Of a DNA stretch of 64,000 bases, positions 1-9,074 are shown piece by piece (positions within the stretch are counted from its first letter, which is position 1; every line of letters starts with the position of its first letter). The position numbers were made by a program, and so were the translations under genes. A model generated the notes under the pieces. It did no database searches, was not told the DNA's origin, and saw only the letters and a program-made list of their open reading frames with translations. The stretch is from Doryteuthis pealeii (Eukaryota; Mollusca; Cephalopoda; Myopsida; Loliginidae), in NCBI GenBank assembly GCA_023376005.1, contig CM042179.1:14259472-14323471 (forward strand), in the 5' to 3' direction.

Positions 1-391
1 TCTATTTAATGTATTTGCTACCTATTTCTAAGAAGAAACTTTTATGAGTTTTTTCTTTAACTTTTAATATCATGTTTTTAAGAACGTAATTAATCATCAG
101 ATTTTTTAATTTGGGGGCTAATTCAATGTTTAAAATGTATTAAAAATTAATTACATATGTAATATTATGCTTAGTTTTTATTGAGGCTCATTATGTTACT
201 ACTTTTCGACTAAAACAAAAATTTGACCTTAAATAATCGATTTAATTAATTTTAATTCGCTTTTTAAGCGGAAATCGGCGCTCAAAGTGTTGGTGTCCAC
301 GAAAAATTATGTAGAATTGAATTTAAACTTGTCATATGTAACAAAAAAAAAAAAGTTTTAGAAAAATAAAATTGTTTCAAAAATTTACGAG
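1..391. other. AT-rich stretch, nothing recognised
   Basis: No ORF, tRNA-like box, inverted repeat or repeat-family match was seen by eye. The sequence is AT-rich with a short poly(A) run near 343. Confidence 0.4.

Positions 392-471
<80 letters not shown>
392..471. repeat. (CT)n microsatellite
   Basis: About 38 uninterrupted CT dinucleotides. Confidence 0.98.
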
Positions 472-472
<1 letters not shown>

Positions 473-544
473 ATTAGTTTTGTTATTATTACCTGAAAAG
501 AAATAACGTTTTTATAGAATGTTTATAGATACCTATTGACGGTA

Positions 545-656
545 AAGCTTTCACAACGGTATTAGCACTATATGAATTGCAAACAGCTTCGTACAGGATT
601 TAAAATATGGTCGACAAGTCCATTTCCTACGACTCTAGCCATTACACCAAGCCCCT
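545..656 (-). mobile_element. SINE family B, head fragment
   Basis: The reverse strand carries the tRNA-like head of family B: a variant of GTGTAATGGTTA, a variant of GAGTTCAAATCCTG, then CATATAGTGCTAATACCG. The tail half is missing. Full copies lie at 48204 and 50744. Confidence 0.75.
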
Positions 657-1066
657 ACAAGGGATTTGGTGATTCTACCTCTTTTTCTCTTTTTGTGACT
701 GGGGTCCGAGGAGACAAACGTTTTCGAGAATAGAGATCGAGGAACGAATGATAGATAGAAGAAAAAGTCGTTTCCAGCAAGAACTAAGAGTGTTAGTCCA
801 TGTGCTATGTTCCTTATCCATTTCTTCCTGCTTTCACAGCCTCAGAGACTAGATGAAGAGAATAAAGCAACGAGGTTCTAACGCTTAAGACGTATTAAGT
901 TTTTGTGTTTTTTCCCTCACAATAGGGCAAATAGCCATCGTCGACATAGCTGTTATTGGTGACTAAACTACACCTTTGAGAAAATGCTGAAATTGGATCC
1001 CTTTAATCAAATTACAATCTCAGTATAATATTTACACTTTTATTGAAACAGGTCACCAAATTCATT
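657..1066. other. unassigned intergenic stretch
   Basis: Mixed composition with no convincing ORF and no match to other repeats in the window. Confidence 0.4.
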
Positions 1067-1092
1067 ATATATATATATATATATATATATAT
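1067..1092. repeat. (TA)n microsatellite
   Basis: Pure TA run directly at the 5' boundary of a family C element. Confidence 0.95.
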
Positions 1093-1398
1093 GCTCCTCA
1101 TCCCCCTAGGGTTGAACACTTTAGGGGGGATTTCGCTGACGACCGCCAACTAAAGCGTAAACGCACCGCTCTCATATATAAGGAATGGAGCACTCTACGG
1201 CGTCCTTTATATACATAGAGATGTGTGTATTAAAACAGTTAAAATCCCCTTCGCATTCTGTAGTTGACGATAGCCTAGCGGTTAAGGTGTCTGACTGATG
1301 CTGAACTGATCGGATTTCACTTCCGACTGTAGGTAGGTTACAAATGTCTAGCCAAACTGAAGAGACTTGATAAGTTGAAACACGTGTCTGCGGATGAC
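1093..1398 (+). mobile_element. family C element (tRNA-like segment plus hammerhead)
   Basis: About 306 bp, bounded on both sides by (TA)n. In order: a GCACTTTAGGGGGGATTT-like block (~1116-1135), a repeated block ending TTAAAATCCCC (~1239), a tRNA-like segment with A-box-like GCCTAGCGGTTAAGG and a B-box-like segment ending CCGACTG (~1271-1330), then a hammerhead-like core ending at 1393. The same order recurs at 5705-6241. Its nature (SINE or retrozyme-like repeat) is inferred. Confidence 0.75.
1352..1393 (+). ncRNA. hammerhead ribozyme-like motif (family C, copy 1, stem I decayed)
   Basis: Core CTGAAGA at 1357-1363. Stem II 1364-1368/1372-1376 (five pairs, one G-U). GAAA at 1377-1380. Minimal stem III C1381-G1386 around loop ACGT. 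GTC at 1386-1388 is the predicted cleavage triplet. The stem I strands, CCAAA (1352-1356) and TGCGG (1389-1393), pair at only 3 of 5 positions. Copy 3 has CCACA at the first strand and copy 2 has TGTGG at the second; these would pair fully. Core and stem II are seen directly; activity is not shown. Confidence 0.7.
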
Positions 1399-1431
1399 TA
1401 TATATATATATATATATATAATATATAAGGA
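1399..1431. repeat. (TA)n microsatellite at the family C 3' end
   Basis: TA run directly after the hammerhead of the preceding element. Confidence 0.95.
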
Positions 1432-1648
1432 ACAACCAGAAGCCAGCAACAATACTGTCCTTAAACAGTCTGAAGAAGGGGGCTATAATAATCCGGAAAA
1501 TTCATTACTACTAAATAAACGAAATTCTACTCAAAAACAACCGAGTTTCTGATATTTATTATTTTAATGCATCATACAAATGCCCAAACCTGATATATGT
1601 ACCTCCCACAAACGTATACATATACCAAAATAACTTGTATTTTTAATA

Positions 1649-1832
1649 TATATATATATATATATTACAGTGGATATTATGTGACTGTCTGTAAACGAAC
1701 TTGCGTCACCATTTCCTTAGTTATCTATGTTATATTCTCAACGATTATGAAATAGTTATCGTTTATTCTTATTTATATTTGATGTCTCTATTAAAGCCTA
1801 GCTGAGTTAGATTTGCTGTAAAACTGCCCATA
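1649..1832 (+). mobile_element. partial Helitron-like 5' region
   Basis: A (TA) run, then a GTGACTGTCTGTAAACGAAC segment and a TATTAAAGCCTAGCTGAGTTAG segment that recur in the adjoining element from 1833. It looks like a truncated tandem neighbour of the same family. Confidence 0.5.
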
Positions 1833-2303
1833 TCTTATTATAATGGAGTTTATGTAACTGTCTGTCTGTGACCGAAACTGCATCCCCACTAACGTCACAA
1901 TTTCTGTAGTTATATACTCAATGATTATGATTAATTAGCATCTTAATTTATTAACAATGATCTCTATTAAAGTCTAGCTGAGTTATATTTGCTCATTTAA
2001 AATCCTGAAATATGTGTTATAAATTTCTCAGAAATAAAGATTTATATTGTATATTGTGGGAATATTTTGCATAATGATTTTAACAAAACTGGTTTTAATA
2101 GATAATTATTTGCTGTTACTGATTTCTAATACTATCATATTATTCTCAATCCTATGAACGATTTTATATAGAAATCAATTAAAATAAGTGTAATATTTTT
2201 ATATTCGTTCTTATTTAGTTTTGTTAGTCTTTCTTATTTAATATGATATTTTATTGCATTAAAACTTAGACACATGAGACCAGGGGGTGCATATTTTTAC
2301 TAG
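1833..2303 (+). mobile_element. Helitron-like non-autonomous element
   Basis: Begins A|TCTTATTATAATGGAG and ends with a GGGGGTGC block about ten bases before CTAG|T. It therefore has a 5' TC end, a 3' CTRR end and insertion between A and T, as expected for Helitrons. About 471 bp. Related copies: 20814-21466 and 42272-42904. No Rep/helicase ORF. Confidence 0.65.
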
Positions 2304-2875
2304 TATTATTAATGCATTTAAAATCCTGAAATATGTGTTATATATCTCTAAGAAATAAATATTTATATATCATATGGTGGGGATAATTTTCATATTGATT
2401 TTAACAAAACTGGGTTTTAATAAATAATTATTTGCTGTTACTGATTTCTAATTCTATCATGGTATTCTCAAATGTATTAAAAGCAATCTAAGTAAATTTT
2501 TTATAGAAATAAATCAAATATTTTTTATTCGTTTCTGATTTAGTTTCGTTAGTGTCTCTAATGTAAAAAAAAAAATTGTCGGGGTGGCCTAAAGTCGGTA
2601 TCAGCCAGACAGCGATGGAGTCTATCCCCCTTTCACTAGCGCTAGACAAGGAGATTGTTTTAGCGTCTGAGGATGGAGGGCCACTCCTACCATCAGCTCC
2701 TCACTTTACTGCAAAGATTCCAGTGCTACTCATACACTGAGTTGGCTAAGACCAGCATCGAACCCGGAACCATGTGGTTTCTAGGCGGACACTCTACCGA
2801 CTGAGCTAAACCGGCCTCAGAATGTAATATAGTTTATTGCATCAAAACTTAAACTTAAACGCATACTTTTGCTAG
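2304..2875 (+). mobile_element. second Helitron-like copy, 5'-truncated, split by a SINE
   Basis: From ~2313 it repeats the downstream half of the preceding element (the AAAATCCTGAAATATGTGTT and TTTTAACAAAACTGG blocks) and ends GCTAG at 2871-2875. A family A SINE (2567-2820) interrupts it, so this copy is older than that SINE. Confidence 0.65.
2567..2820 (-). mobile_element. SINE family A (tRNA-Lys-like), nested
   Basis: The reverse strand reads GGTTTAGCTCAGTCGGTAGA (A-box region), a GGTTCGATGC-like B box, GAGTAGCACTGG, GCGCTAG, and the tail TACCGACTTTAGGCCACCCC. It is flanked by a 7-bp direct repeat, AATGTAA (2560-2566 and 2821-2827), read as a target-site duplication. It lacks closed tRNA acceptor pairing, so it is a SINE and not a tRNA gene. 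Confidence 0.85.
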
Positions 2876-3043
2876 TATATATAAGGAACAAAAGGGATTA
2901 GACAAATAGGAATATGTCTTTTATGTTATTTATTTTCATGTTTTTAGAAAGATTTAAAAACGTTTTCAGAGTAGAAAAGACTTAAAAGAAAAAACGGAAA
3001 ATATATTGTCGAAGCGACATATCTATTTTCTGAGTGAAAACCA

Positions 3044-3045
<2 letters not shown>

Positions 3046-3095
<50 letters not shown>
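3046..3095. repeat. (TA)n microsatellite
   Basis: About 24 TA units abutting a family D element. Confidence 0.97.
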
Positions 3096-3099
<4 letters not shown>

Positions 3100-3330
3100 A
3101 ATAAACAAACAAACAATGTATTTGATATGGCTTTTTTAGCCGACAATTTTTGGGAGAATATGTGCTTAATTGAAGTCGTACCTAATTTTTGAAAATTAAT
3201 CAATTAATAATTAATTAATTAATTAGGCGGGCATACCTATTCAAATGTAAGGCTAAACAAATCAAGAAAAATCAATCTCTGTATGTACATTTCGGCCTAT
3301 TAGGCCTCATCAGCAGAGCTATAGACAGGA
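3096..3330 (-). mobile_element. family D element with minimal hammerhead
   Basis: Read on the reverse strand: a hammerhead (3318-3277), then GCCTTACATTTGAATAGG, GCCCGCCTAATT, a TTAATTATTAATTG block, TTAGGTACGACTTCAATTAA, CACATATTCTCCC and AGCCATATCAAA, ending at (TA)n. The same order occurs at 9411-9772, and partly at 45409-45632 without the hammerhead. No ORF. A Penelope-like or retrozyme relationship is inferred only from the ribozyme type. Confidence 0.7.
3277..3318 (-). ncRNA. hammerhead ribozyme, minimal type I (family D, copy 1)
   Basis: On the reverse strand: stem I CTCTG (3318-3314), CTGATGA, stem II GGCC/GGCC with loop TAATA, GAAA, stem III U-A closing loop GTAC, cleavage triplet ATA, then stem I partner CAGAG (3281-3277). 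All five stem I pairs are Watson-Crick and every invariant core base is present. Stem III is the one-pair-plus-tetraloop form described for Penelope-like elements. Catalysis is untested and may need dimerisation. Confidence 0.85.
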
Positions 3331-3612
3331 AGACTGCTTTGTGTGTAATTCGAACCCTGATATATAGTTGTAAGGATTTCGTGTATGTTTCTAGATTAGT
3401 TAGTCAGGAATATGTTTAAATAAAATTACTGGGCTTTTTCGAAGCATGGGATAAATAGATATATATGAAATATTAAAATATCAACTTTTAATACTTTTTA
3501 TATTCCTTTGTCCTAAACTTGGAAAAATACCAGTAAAAAAAACTTATATATTCCCTATCAACAATATATATATATATTCTTTCTTCCTCTCTCATTTATC
3601 TCTATCTCACCC
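3331..3612. other. unassigned AT-rich stretch
   Basis: Includes a short (TA)n near 3564-3575. Nothing else recognised. Confidence 0.35.
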
Positions 3613-4640
3613 ATGTACTCATATCTCTTTTACCCTTCTCACATGATATTTTCATATCATATCTCCGCCTTGAATTTTTCTCTCTTTCTGCTATTTCATC
3701 TTCTTTTCCTATCACCCTCTTGCTTCATACCGTCTTTTGAATATTGTCCCTTCGTTCTATGTATTGATCTAAAAGCACCTCTTACACCACCGATCTCTTC
3801 AAGGACCAATTACCAAAGAAGTTACGATTGCTTGTCTCAATTAACGAGTCAAAAGAAATATGCTACGTCGATTTGTTAAGAGAAGTGAAACATGAAATTT
3901 TTAAAAAAGCGGTAACGCCCTTTTGTTTTCTTTCAGCACTAAAACATATGACGTTTATTTGCTCAAGAAAATAAATGGAGATGAAAATAAATAAATGAAT
4001 AAATAAACAGAGATGAAAACAAAGATCAGAGAAAGATTGAACTATGAAAAAGAACACTGAGTGAGTTTGAAAGAAAGACTGTTAACATTTCTTTAATTAT
4101 ACTTGTTTTTGTTTTTTTTTTTGTTTGTTTTGTTTTTTGTTTGTTTTTGTTTGTTTGTTTGTTTGTTTTTGGGGGGGTCAGGGTTCTATTCTTTTTTTTA
4201 GTGTTTGTATATTGCCTTTCGTCCTTCATTTATATCGATTTTTTAATAGCCTTGAACCCTAACCCAGATTTAATATTCATTCCAAATCATTGTTAATGCA
4301 CTTGATACTTTGTTCTTTTTAATAGCCTAACACATGGTTTTGTTTTTCACACCCTCCTGAGTATCTCTTACCTCAATCCCAATTGAAGTCGTTCAAATTC
4401 GTTGCCTTGTTACCAACTCCACTATCCCAAGCAGAAAGCTATTAGAATTGGCTTTACATTCTATATCCAAACCCCATCTTTTAATCTCCAACGCCAGATT
4501 TTTACGCGCTAACAGCAACAATCAAATGAGTAACAGTGAAACGTTGCTCAACATGCTTTACAAATGCAAATTAACAAATTAATAATTCATGGTACAATGA
4601 ATATATCAGCCTCTTTATAGGAACTCGTGGTTGTAGTACC
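3613..4640. other. unassigned stretch with a T/G-rich tract
   Basis: Pyrimidine-rich 3580-3760. A (TTTG)n-like tract at 4104-4170 encodes only a low-complexity Lys/Asn/Thr ORF on the reverse strand. No coding signal. Confidence 0.4.
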
Positions 4641-4850
4641 AGTTAGAATGTCATCTATGGGTCAAATAAATCTGTTCCAAAATTATTCGTATTTGATAGG
4701 ACCGTGTACAAGAAAAATCTTAAGAAACAATAAGAATGTAAATACGAACTTACAATCAACACAATTCCATTATCTCTAGGCATAGCATAACCCGAAACGG
4801 GTTGAAGTGCCATTAAAATCAATGAATTATCTTTTCAAAAAGCATGCCCA
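4641..4850 (+). repeat. repeat family H, 3' part
   Basis: GTAGTACCAGTTAGAATG, CTATGGGTCAAATAAATCTG, a GATAGGACCGTGTAC block, then the tail ATAACCCGAAACGGGTTGAAG and GCCATTAAAATCAATGA. The same order occurs at 36795, 46240 and 47925. Confidence 0.6.
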
Positions 4851-4875
4851 GATATAGGCTTATATAAATATACTA

Positions 4876-5124
4876 TGGGTTAGCTCAGCCGGTAGAGCGT
4901 TCGGTTAGAAACCACAAGGTTCCTAGTTCAATACCGACCCTCGCCAACTCAGCGTATGAGTAGTACAGGGTTCTGTGTGGTAAAGTAAGGAGCTGATGAT
5001 AGGTGTGGCGCCCCCACCTCAGAGGCAAAAACAATCTCTTTGGTCTAGCGCTATTGAAAAGGGGATAGACTCACTCGCTGATTGACTGATACCGACTTTA
5101 GGCCACCCCGACGACTTTACTTTT
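4876..5124 (+). mobile_element. SINE family A (tRNA-Lys-like)
   Basis: Starts GGGTTAGCTCAGCCGGTAGA, with B box AGTTCAATACC, GCGTATGAGTAG, GGTCTAGCGC, and ends CCGACGACTTTACTTTT. About 249 bp, essentially full length for this family here. Confidence 0.9.
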
Positions 5125-5129
5125 ATGTT

Positions 5130-5413
5130 CAGGTGTTGCTCTATCGGTTTAGCTCTATCTGTAAAGCAACTGCCTAGGAATCGCCAGATTAAATTACATT
5201 CTAAACCCGAGGATCATTACTGTTGGTTCGATATCGGTCTCTAAAAAATCAGCGCATGAGTAGCACAGATTGGGTAATCTGATATGTGCGATAAAGTGTG
5301 GAGCTGACGCCACAGCGTAAACAATCTCCCTGGTCTACTGCTAGCGAAAAGGGAATAGACTTTCTCGCTGTCCGGCTAATACCGACAATAGGCCACTCCA
5401 CTAACTTTACTTT
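5130..5413 (+). mobile_element. SINE family A, divergent and expanded copy
   Basis: Tandem to the previous copy. A-box-like GGTTTAGCTCTATCTGTAAA, B box GGTTCGATATC, GCGCATGAGTAGCACAG, GGTCTACTGCTAG, and end CTAACTTTACTTT. About 30 bp of extra sequence lies between the boxes. Confidence 0.75.
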
Positions 5414-5704
5414 CTTACTATATTCAGGTCACACGAAGAGTGCTACTGATATATTCAGAACTTTTTACTAGTAACATGTAACCCAGTACTACTTTTCACA
5501 TAGTCGAGCGACTTAATGGTTCCCCCACCAGACTTGTTAAAGGCTGGTGGAGCCTCTTCTATGATTAACAGGCATCTAGCATACCCATGACGTGATAGAT
5601 ACCAATATTTTGATAAACTATCCATCTAGGAGAAGGACACTTATGCAAAACTTATGCCTTCAATAAAATTTAAAAACCAGGGGATCATTATGGTTCCCCC
5701 CCAC
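5414..5704. other. unassigned, with a short hairpin
   Basis: CCACCAG (5526-5532) and CTGGTGG (5544-5550) form a small hairpin. No other feature recognised. Confidence 0.35.
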
Positions 5705-5970
5705 ACACATGCTCCCAACTCCTGGTGGTTTGAGCACTTTAGGGGTGACTTTACTGACAACCAGCAACTAAGCTTAAACGCAACGCTCTCATATAAAACG
5801 GGTGGAGCACACTCTGGCAGCCTTTACATATATACAGATTAGGTATTTATGAGTTAAAATCCTTATTCCAGTCTGTAGGTGCTGATGGCTGAGGGTTAAG
5901 AAGTCGATCGGGTTTTCATCCCGGCTGGAGAGACGTGATACGTCGAAACACGGTGTCTGTGGATTACTAT
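5705..5970 (+). mobile_element. family C unit 1 of a tandem pair
   Basis: Same order as 1093-1398: GAGCACTTTAGGGGTGACTT, TTAAAATCC, a tRNA-like segment, then the hammerhead 3' half. It lacks the segment between the tRNA-like part and the hammerhead, including stem I and part of the core. Confidence 0.75.
5925..5964 (+). ncRNA. hammerhead remnant (family C, copy 2)
   Basis: Stem II GACGT/ACGTC with a one-base-overlapping loop region, GAAAC at 5945-5949, then GTGTC and TGTGG. The CTGANGA element reads CTGGAGA after a deletion, and the 5' stem I strand is absent. The 3' half is the best preserved of the three copies. Confidence 0.65.
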
Positions 5971-6238
5971 ATATGCTCCCTACTCCTTGAGCACTTTAGG
6001 GGGGATTTCTCTGAAAACCACCAAAGCTTAAAGGTAACGCTATCCTATAAAATGGATGGAGTACTCACTAGCGGCCTTTCCATATATACAGTAGTTAAAA
6101 TCCTCGTTCCAGTCTGTAGGTGCTGATCGCCTAGTGGGGATGATAAATCGATCGGGTTTCCTTCCCGACTGGAGGTAGCCTGCTAATGTCTAGCCACACT
6201 GAGGAGACATAATTCGAAACCCGGTCTCTGTGAATGAT

Positions 6239-6241
<3 letters not shown>
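5971..6241 (+). mobile_element. family C unit 2 of a tandem pair
   Basis: Begins ATGCTCCCTACTCCTTGAGC. The GAGCACTTT landmark is 257 bp downstream of that in unit 1. Carries the CTAGTGGGGATGATAAATCG tRNA-like part and a decayed hammerhead, then (TA)n. Confidence 0.75.
6194..6233 (+). ncRNA. hammerhead-like motif, decayed (family C, copy 3)
   Basis: CCACA (6194-6198), CTGAGGA (6199-6205), GAAAC (6216-6220) and a final TGTGA able to pair with four bases of CCACA. Stem II and stem III carry mutations, so this copy is probably inactive. Confidence 0.6.
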
Positions 6242-6242
<1 letters not shown>

Positions 6243-6318
<76 letters not shown>

Positions 6319-6335
6319 TGTGTGTGTGTGTGTGT
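6243..6335. repeat. (TA)n-(TG)n compound microsatellite
   Basis: TA about 22 units, then TG about 24 units with one C interruption. Confidence 0.97.
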
Positions 6336-6382
6336 ATAAATGTATTTGCTTTAACCCCTGTGTGTATTTGAATGGAATAATT

Positions 6383-6466
6383 GGTATCCTCTGTATGTAT
6401 TTACCCAGTCCGTTCGCCACGGGGAGGATGTGACTCAAGGTCGCAAGTATGAAGCATCCAGTTAGG
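6383..6466 (-). mobile_element. SINE family L tail fragment
   Basis: TATTTACCCAGTCCGTTCGC, GAGGATGTGACTCAAGGTCG, CAAGTATGAAGCATCCAG. This matches the tail half of copies at 26735 and 26878. Confidence 0.65.
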
Positions 6467-6469
<3 letters not shown>

Positions 6470-6552
<83 letters not shown>

Positions 6553-6579
6553 GTATACATTCGAGTTTCACCATAATAT

Positions 6580-6612
<33 letters not shown>

Positions 6613-6620
6613 TATATATA
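6470..6620. repeat. (TA)n-(TTA)n-(TA)n compound microsatellite
   Basis: TA run 6470-6514, TTA run 6515-6552, then TA runs 6577-6619. A short family F hammerhead fragment (TTCGAGTTTCACCATAA, 6559-6575) lies between them. Confidence 0.95.
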
Positions 6621-6815
6621 AGCTCCACCACGAGCATGATGCGACACAAAGCTTTTTAAAGCAGAATCCAGAGATGTCCTTCTCCTACACCGGTTGCCAC
6701 ACGAAAGCTTTTAGTAATTAGTTTGTTAGCTGAGTTCTTTAGTCCTGGTTAAGGCAACCAATCTAGGAGAAGGAAAACTCTGATTTAAAACTTGCTGCAC
6801 TCCTCTTAAAAATGG
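6618..6815. mobile_element. SINE family B, two fragments in inverted orientation
   Basis: 6618-6702 is a reverse-strand tail fragment (CACGAGCATGATGCGACACA through TCCTTCTCCTACACCGGTTG). 6743-6815 is a forward fragment (GGTTAAGGCAACCAATCTAG, GAGAAGGAAAACTCTGAT). Confidence 0.6.
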
Positions 6816-6957
6816 ATCTATGTTTTCTTGGGTATTACATCAACATAACGCATGAACGGTACACTCTATAATATCGAGTCGAAAAGCATTTCACAATTAT
6901 AAAACAAATAAAATCCAGTTTTGTACTGATTTTAATTAATGGGTCGAAGTATAGGAA

Positions 6958-7340
6958 AGTGTGTGTGCGTGCGTGCGTGTGTGTGTGTGTGCGTGTGTGT
7001 GTGTTCATAAATGTATTTAAGAGAGAAGGTGATGGGGAGAAAGAAATGGAGAGATAAGTGAGTGGGCGTATGCACGTGCGTGCAAACGTGTGCATGTGAG
7101 TGTGTGCGCGCGTACGTGCGAAGTGCTCAAGGGCGTGAATAAATGCATGTGCTTATGAGAAAAGGAACGGGGAGGGCGAGGGGAATGTTTTTCAAATGAA
7201 TCTCTGTGTGACAAGCTGGATCCAGTGTGTTTTATGTGAATGAATGTGTGTGCCAAAGAGAGAATACATATATCAGAGGGATGGATAAGGTACGTGTCTG
7301 AATGAATACATATGTGTGTGGGAGAGAGAGAGAGGAGGGA

Positions 7341-7375
<35 letters not shown>

Positions 7376-7490
7376 CATGTTTATGTGTAAGCATGTGTGT
7401 GTTTATGTGTATACATGTTCGTATGTGTACATACGGACGTGCGTGAGTAGTTCTAAAGATAAAATAAAGCAAAGAGTTAAATAAAATTCT
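6958..7490. repeat. GT-rich low-complexity block
   Basis: Imperfect (TG)n with CG-containing interruptions; the purest stretch is about 7343-7372. The ORFs in it are CVCVCV and HTHTHT repeats with no coding value. Confidence 0.85.
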
Positions 7491-7516
7491 ACTTTCTATT
7501 TATGTCAAACTAAATG

Positions 7517-7767
7517 CTAAATGACATAAACAAAATGACTATATATGCGTGTGTGTATGTATGTGTGTAAATGTGTGTGTATGTATGTGCGTAAAATGTG
7601 TGTGTGTGTGTGTGTTCTTGTTTGTATACCTTCATTTACAGGAGCGAGGTCTCTTTTTCGTCAGTGTGTAATTGTCTTCATGTCTATTGCTAATTGTCAT
7701 AAACAAAATGACTATATACGCGTGTGTGTATGTATGTACGTAAATGTGTGTGTATGTATGTGCGTAA

Positions 7768-7802
<35 letters not shown>

Positions 7803-7870
7803 CTTGTTTGTATGCGTTCGTTTACAGGAGTGAGGTCTCTTTTTCGTCAGTGCGTAATTGTCTTCATGTC
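7517..7870. repeat. tandem duplication of a ~174-bp GT-rich unit
   Basis: CATAAACAAAATGACTATAT occurs at ~7525 and ~7698. Each is followed by GT repeats, then TCTTGTTTGTATRCSTTC, ACAGGAGYGAGGTCTC and TTGTCTTCATGTCTATT. Confidence 0.85.
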
Positions 7871-8697
7871 TATTTTCTCATCATAAAAAATGACGGACAA
7901 AGACTCAGCAACACTCGCACTTCTGATTCGTTCCGCTCCGATGAGCAGACCACAAAAAAAAAGTTTCTATTGATCATCGTCATGGCCGTTGCTGCCGCTA
8001 CCGACAATTTGTCGTTGTCGTCTTTTGTAAAGCGATCGCCGAACAGCCATTCATGATTAATTGACCAAGAGGTGACTTTCAATTCGACTTAATTCCTCTC
8101 ATCGACGGCGTTTGATTCATCATTTCAGCGTGTTTGTAAGCAGATTCAACCTGGGGAAACAAAAATAAAAATAGAAACAGTAAACAAACAAACAAACAAA
8201 ATAGTGAAAACATAAACAAATAAGCGGCAAAAGAAAATAACCCGAGCGGTATAAGATAAAACAATTTAATGAAACAAAATACGTAATGAGCTGAATAAAA
8301 AATAAATAATGATATCATTGTAAACATTTTTTTTTTTTACGAAATCGAGTAAATTAAATAAGATTGAGTACACTTTCGAGTGATGTGAAAAAATTGTTTT
8401 TCAATTAAAAAAATAAATCTTATTGTATTAAAATGATAAAAAGAAAGACAAAAATTAATCAATATATAATTTTTTTAGCAACAATAGCTGAAGTTATTCA
8501 TAAGATTGGAAATACATAAAGAATAAAGATAGATAAATATATTTATAAATAAATAAAGAAAAACCGTGATATTTAAAAAAAAAGTTTAAAATGAACAAAA
8601 TAAAAACAAAAATCTTAATTAGAAAAAAATATTCAAATAAATCATGTACTTTTTATTAACAATCTCGTGTTCATTTACTAAACACTTTTGTTCTCAT

Positions 8698-8699
<2 letters not shown>
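7871..8699. other. unassigned; locally GC-richer, then A-rich
   Basis: 7885-8150 is less AT-rich than its surroundings (CCGTTGCTGCCGCTACCGAC near 7985) but has no splice-bounded ORF I can defend. 8150-8700 is A-rich with no feature. Confidence 0.35.

Positions 8700-8742
<43 letters not shown>
8700..8742. repeat. (TA)n microsatellite
   Basis: TA run at the left boundary of fold-back element F. Confidence 0.95.
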
Positions 8743-8747
<5 letters not shown>

Positions 8748-8758
8748 TGTACAGAAAT

Positions 8759-8795
8759 AACCTACTCGAGTTTCACCATAAGGATCTTCAGGGTT
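8759..8795 (-). ncRNA. hammerhead ribozyme-like motif (family F, left arm)
   Basis: Reverse strand: stem I AACC, CTGAAGA, a short stem II region (CC/GG flanked by a U-U mismatch), GAAA, stem III C-G around loop TCGA, cleavage triplet GTA, stem I partner GGTT. Stem I has four perfect pairs; stem II is weak. Confidence 0.7.
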
Positions 8796-8870
8796 GAATC
8801 TACTGAATTACAATATGAAACTTCGCAGTTAACTATAATTAATCAATATCTTGATTAATTCAGTGGATTT

Positions 8871-8907
8871 AATCCTGAAGATCCTCATGGTGAAACGCGA
8901 GTAGGTT
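8871..8907 (+). ncRNA. hammerhead ribozyme-like motif (family F, right arm)
   Basis: AATC (8871-8874), CTGAAGA (8875-8881), weak stem II, GAAA (8892-8895), C-G around loop GCGA (a GNRA loop), GTA, then GGTT (8904-8907). Stem I pairs with one U-G wobble. Confidence 0.7.
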
Positions 8908-9056
8908 ATTTCTGTACACACTATAATACTAAATCCGTTTTACTTATGTAATGAAATTTTATATTTCTTATAACGCTGATTTATCCGAGTGGCGCTTTTA
9001 TACCAACCAAATATTGAGACCAAACCAACATTTTTTTACCGGTAAGTCATTCCCTT

Positions 9057-9074
9057 TATATATATATATATATA
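9057..9074. repeat. (TA)n microsatellite
   Basis: Short TA run at the tail of the next SINE. Confidence 0.9.

Larger units (their letters stand above)
8741..8938. mobile_element. fold-back element F, hammerhead on each arm
   Basis: Outer arms ~8741-8806 and ~8870-8938 are inverted repeats beginning TATAGTGTGTACAGAAATAA. The ~60-bp centre holds smaller inverted pieces. Each arm read outward contains a hammerhead core, giving divergent motifs on opposite strands. No ORF. Confidence 0.8.

Noticed and set aside
4877..4950. tRNA-Lys gene
   Set aside because: A and B boxes are present but the acceptor stem does not close, and the same sequence recurs ten times with a common tail, so it is a SINE head.
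7017..7472. 151-residue His/Thr-rich reverse ORF
   Set aside because: Produced by the GT-rich block.
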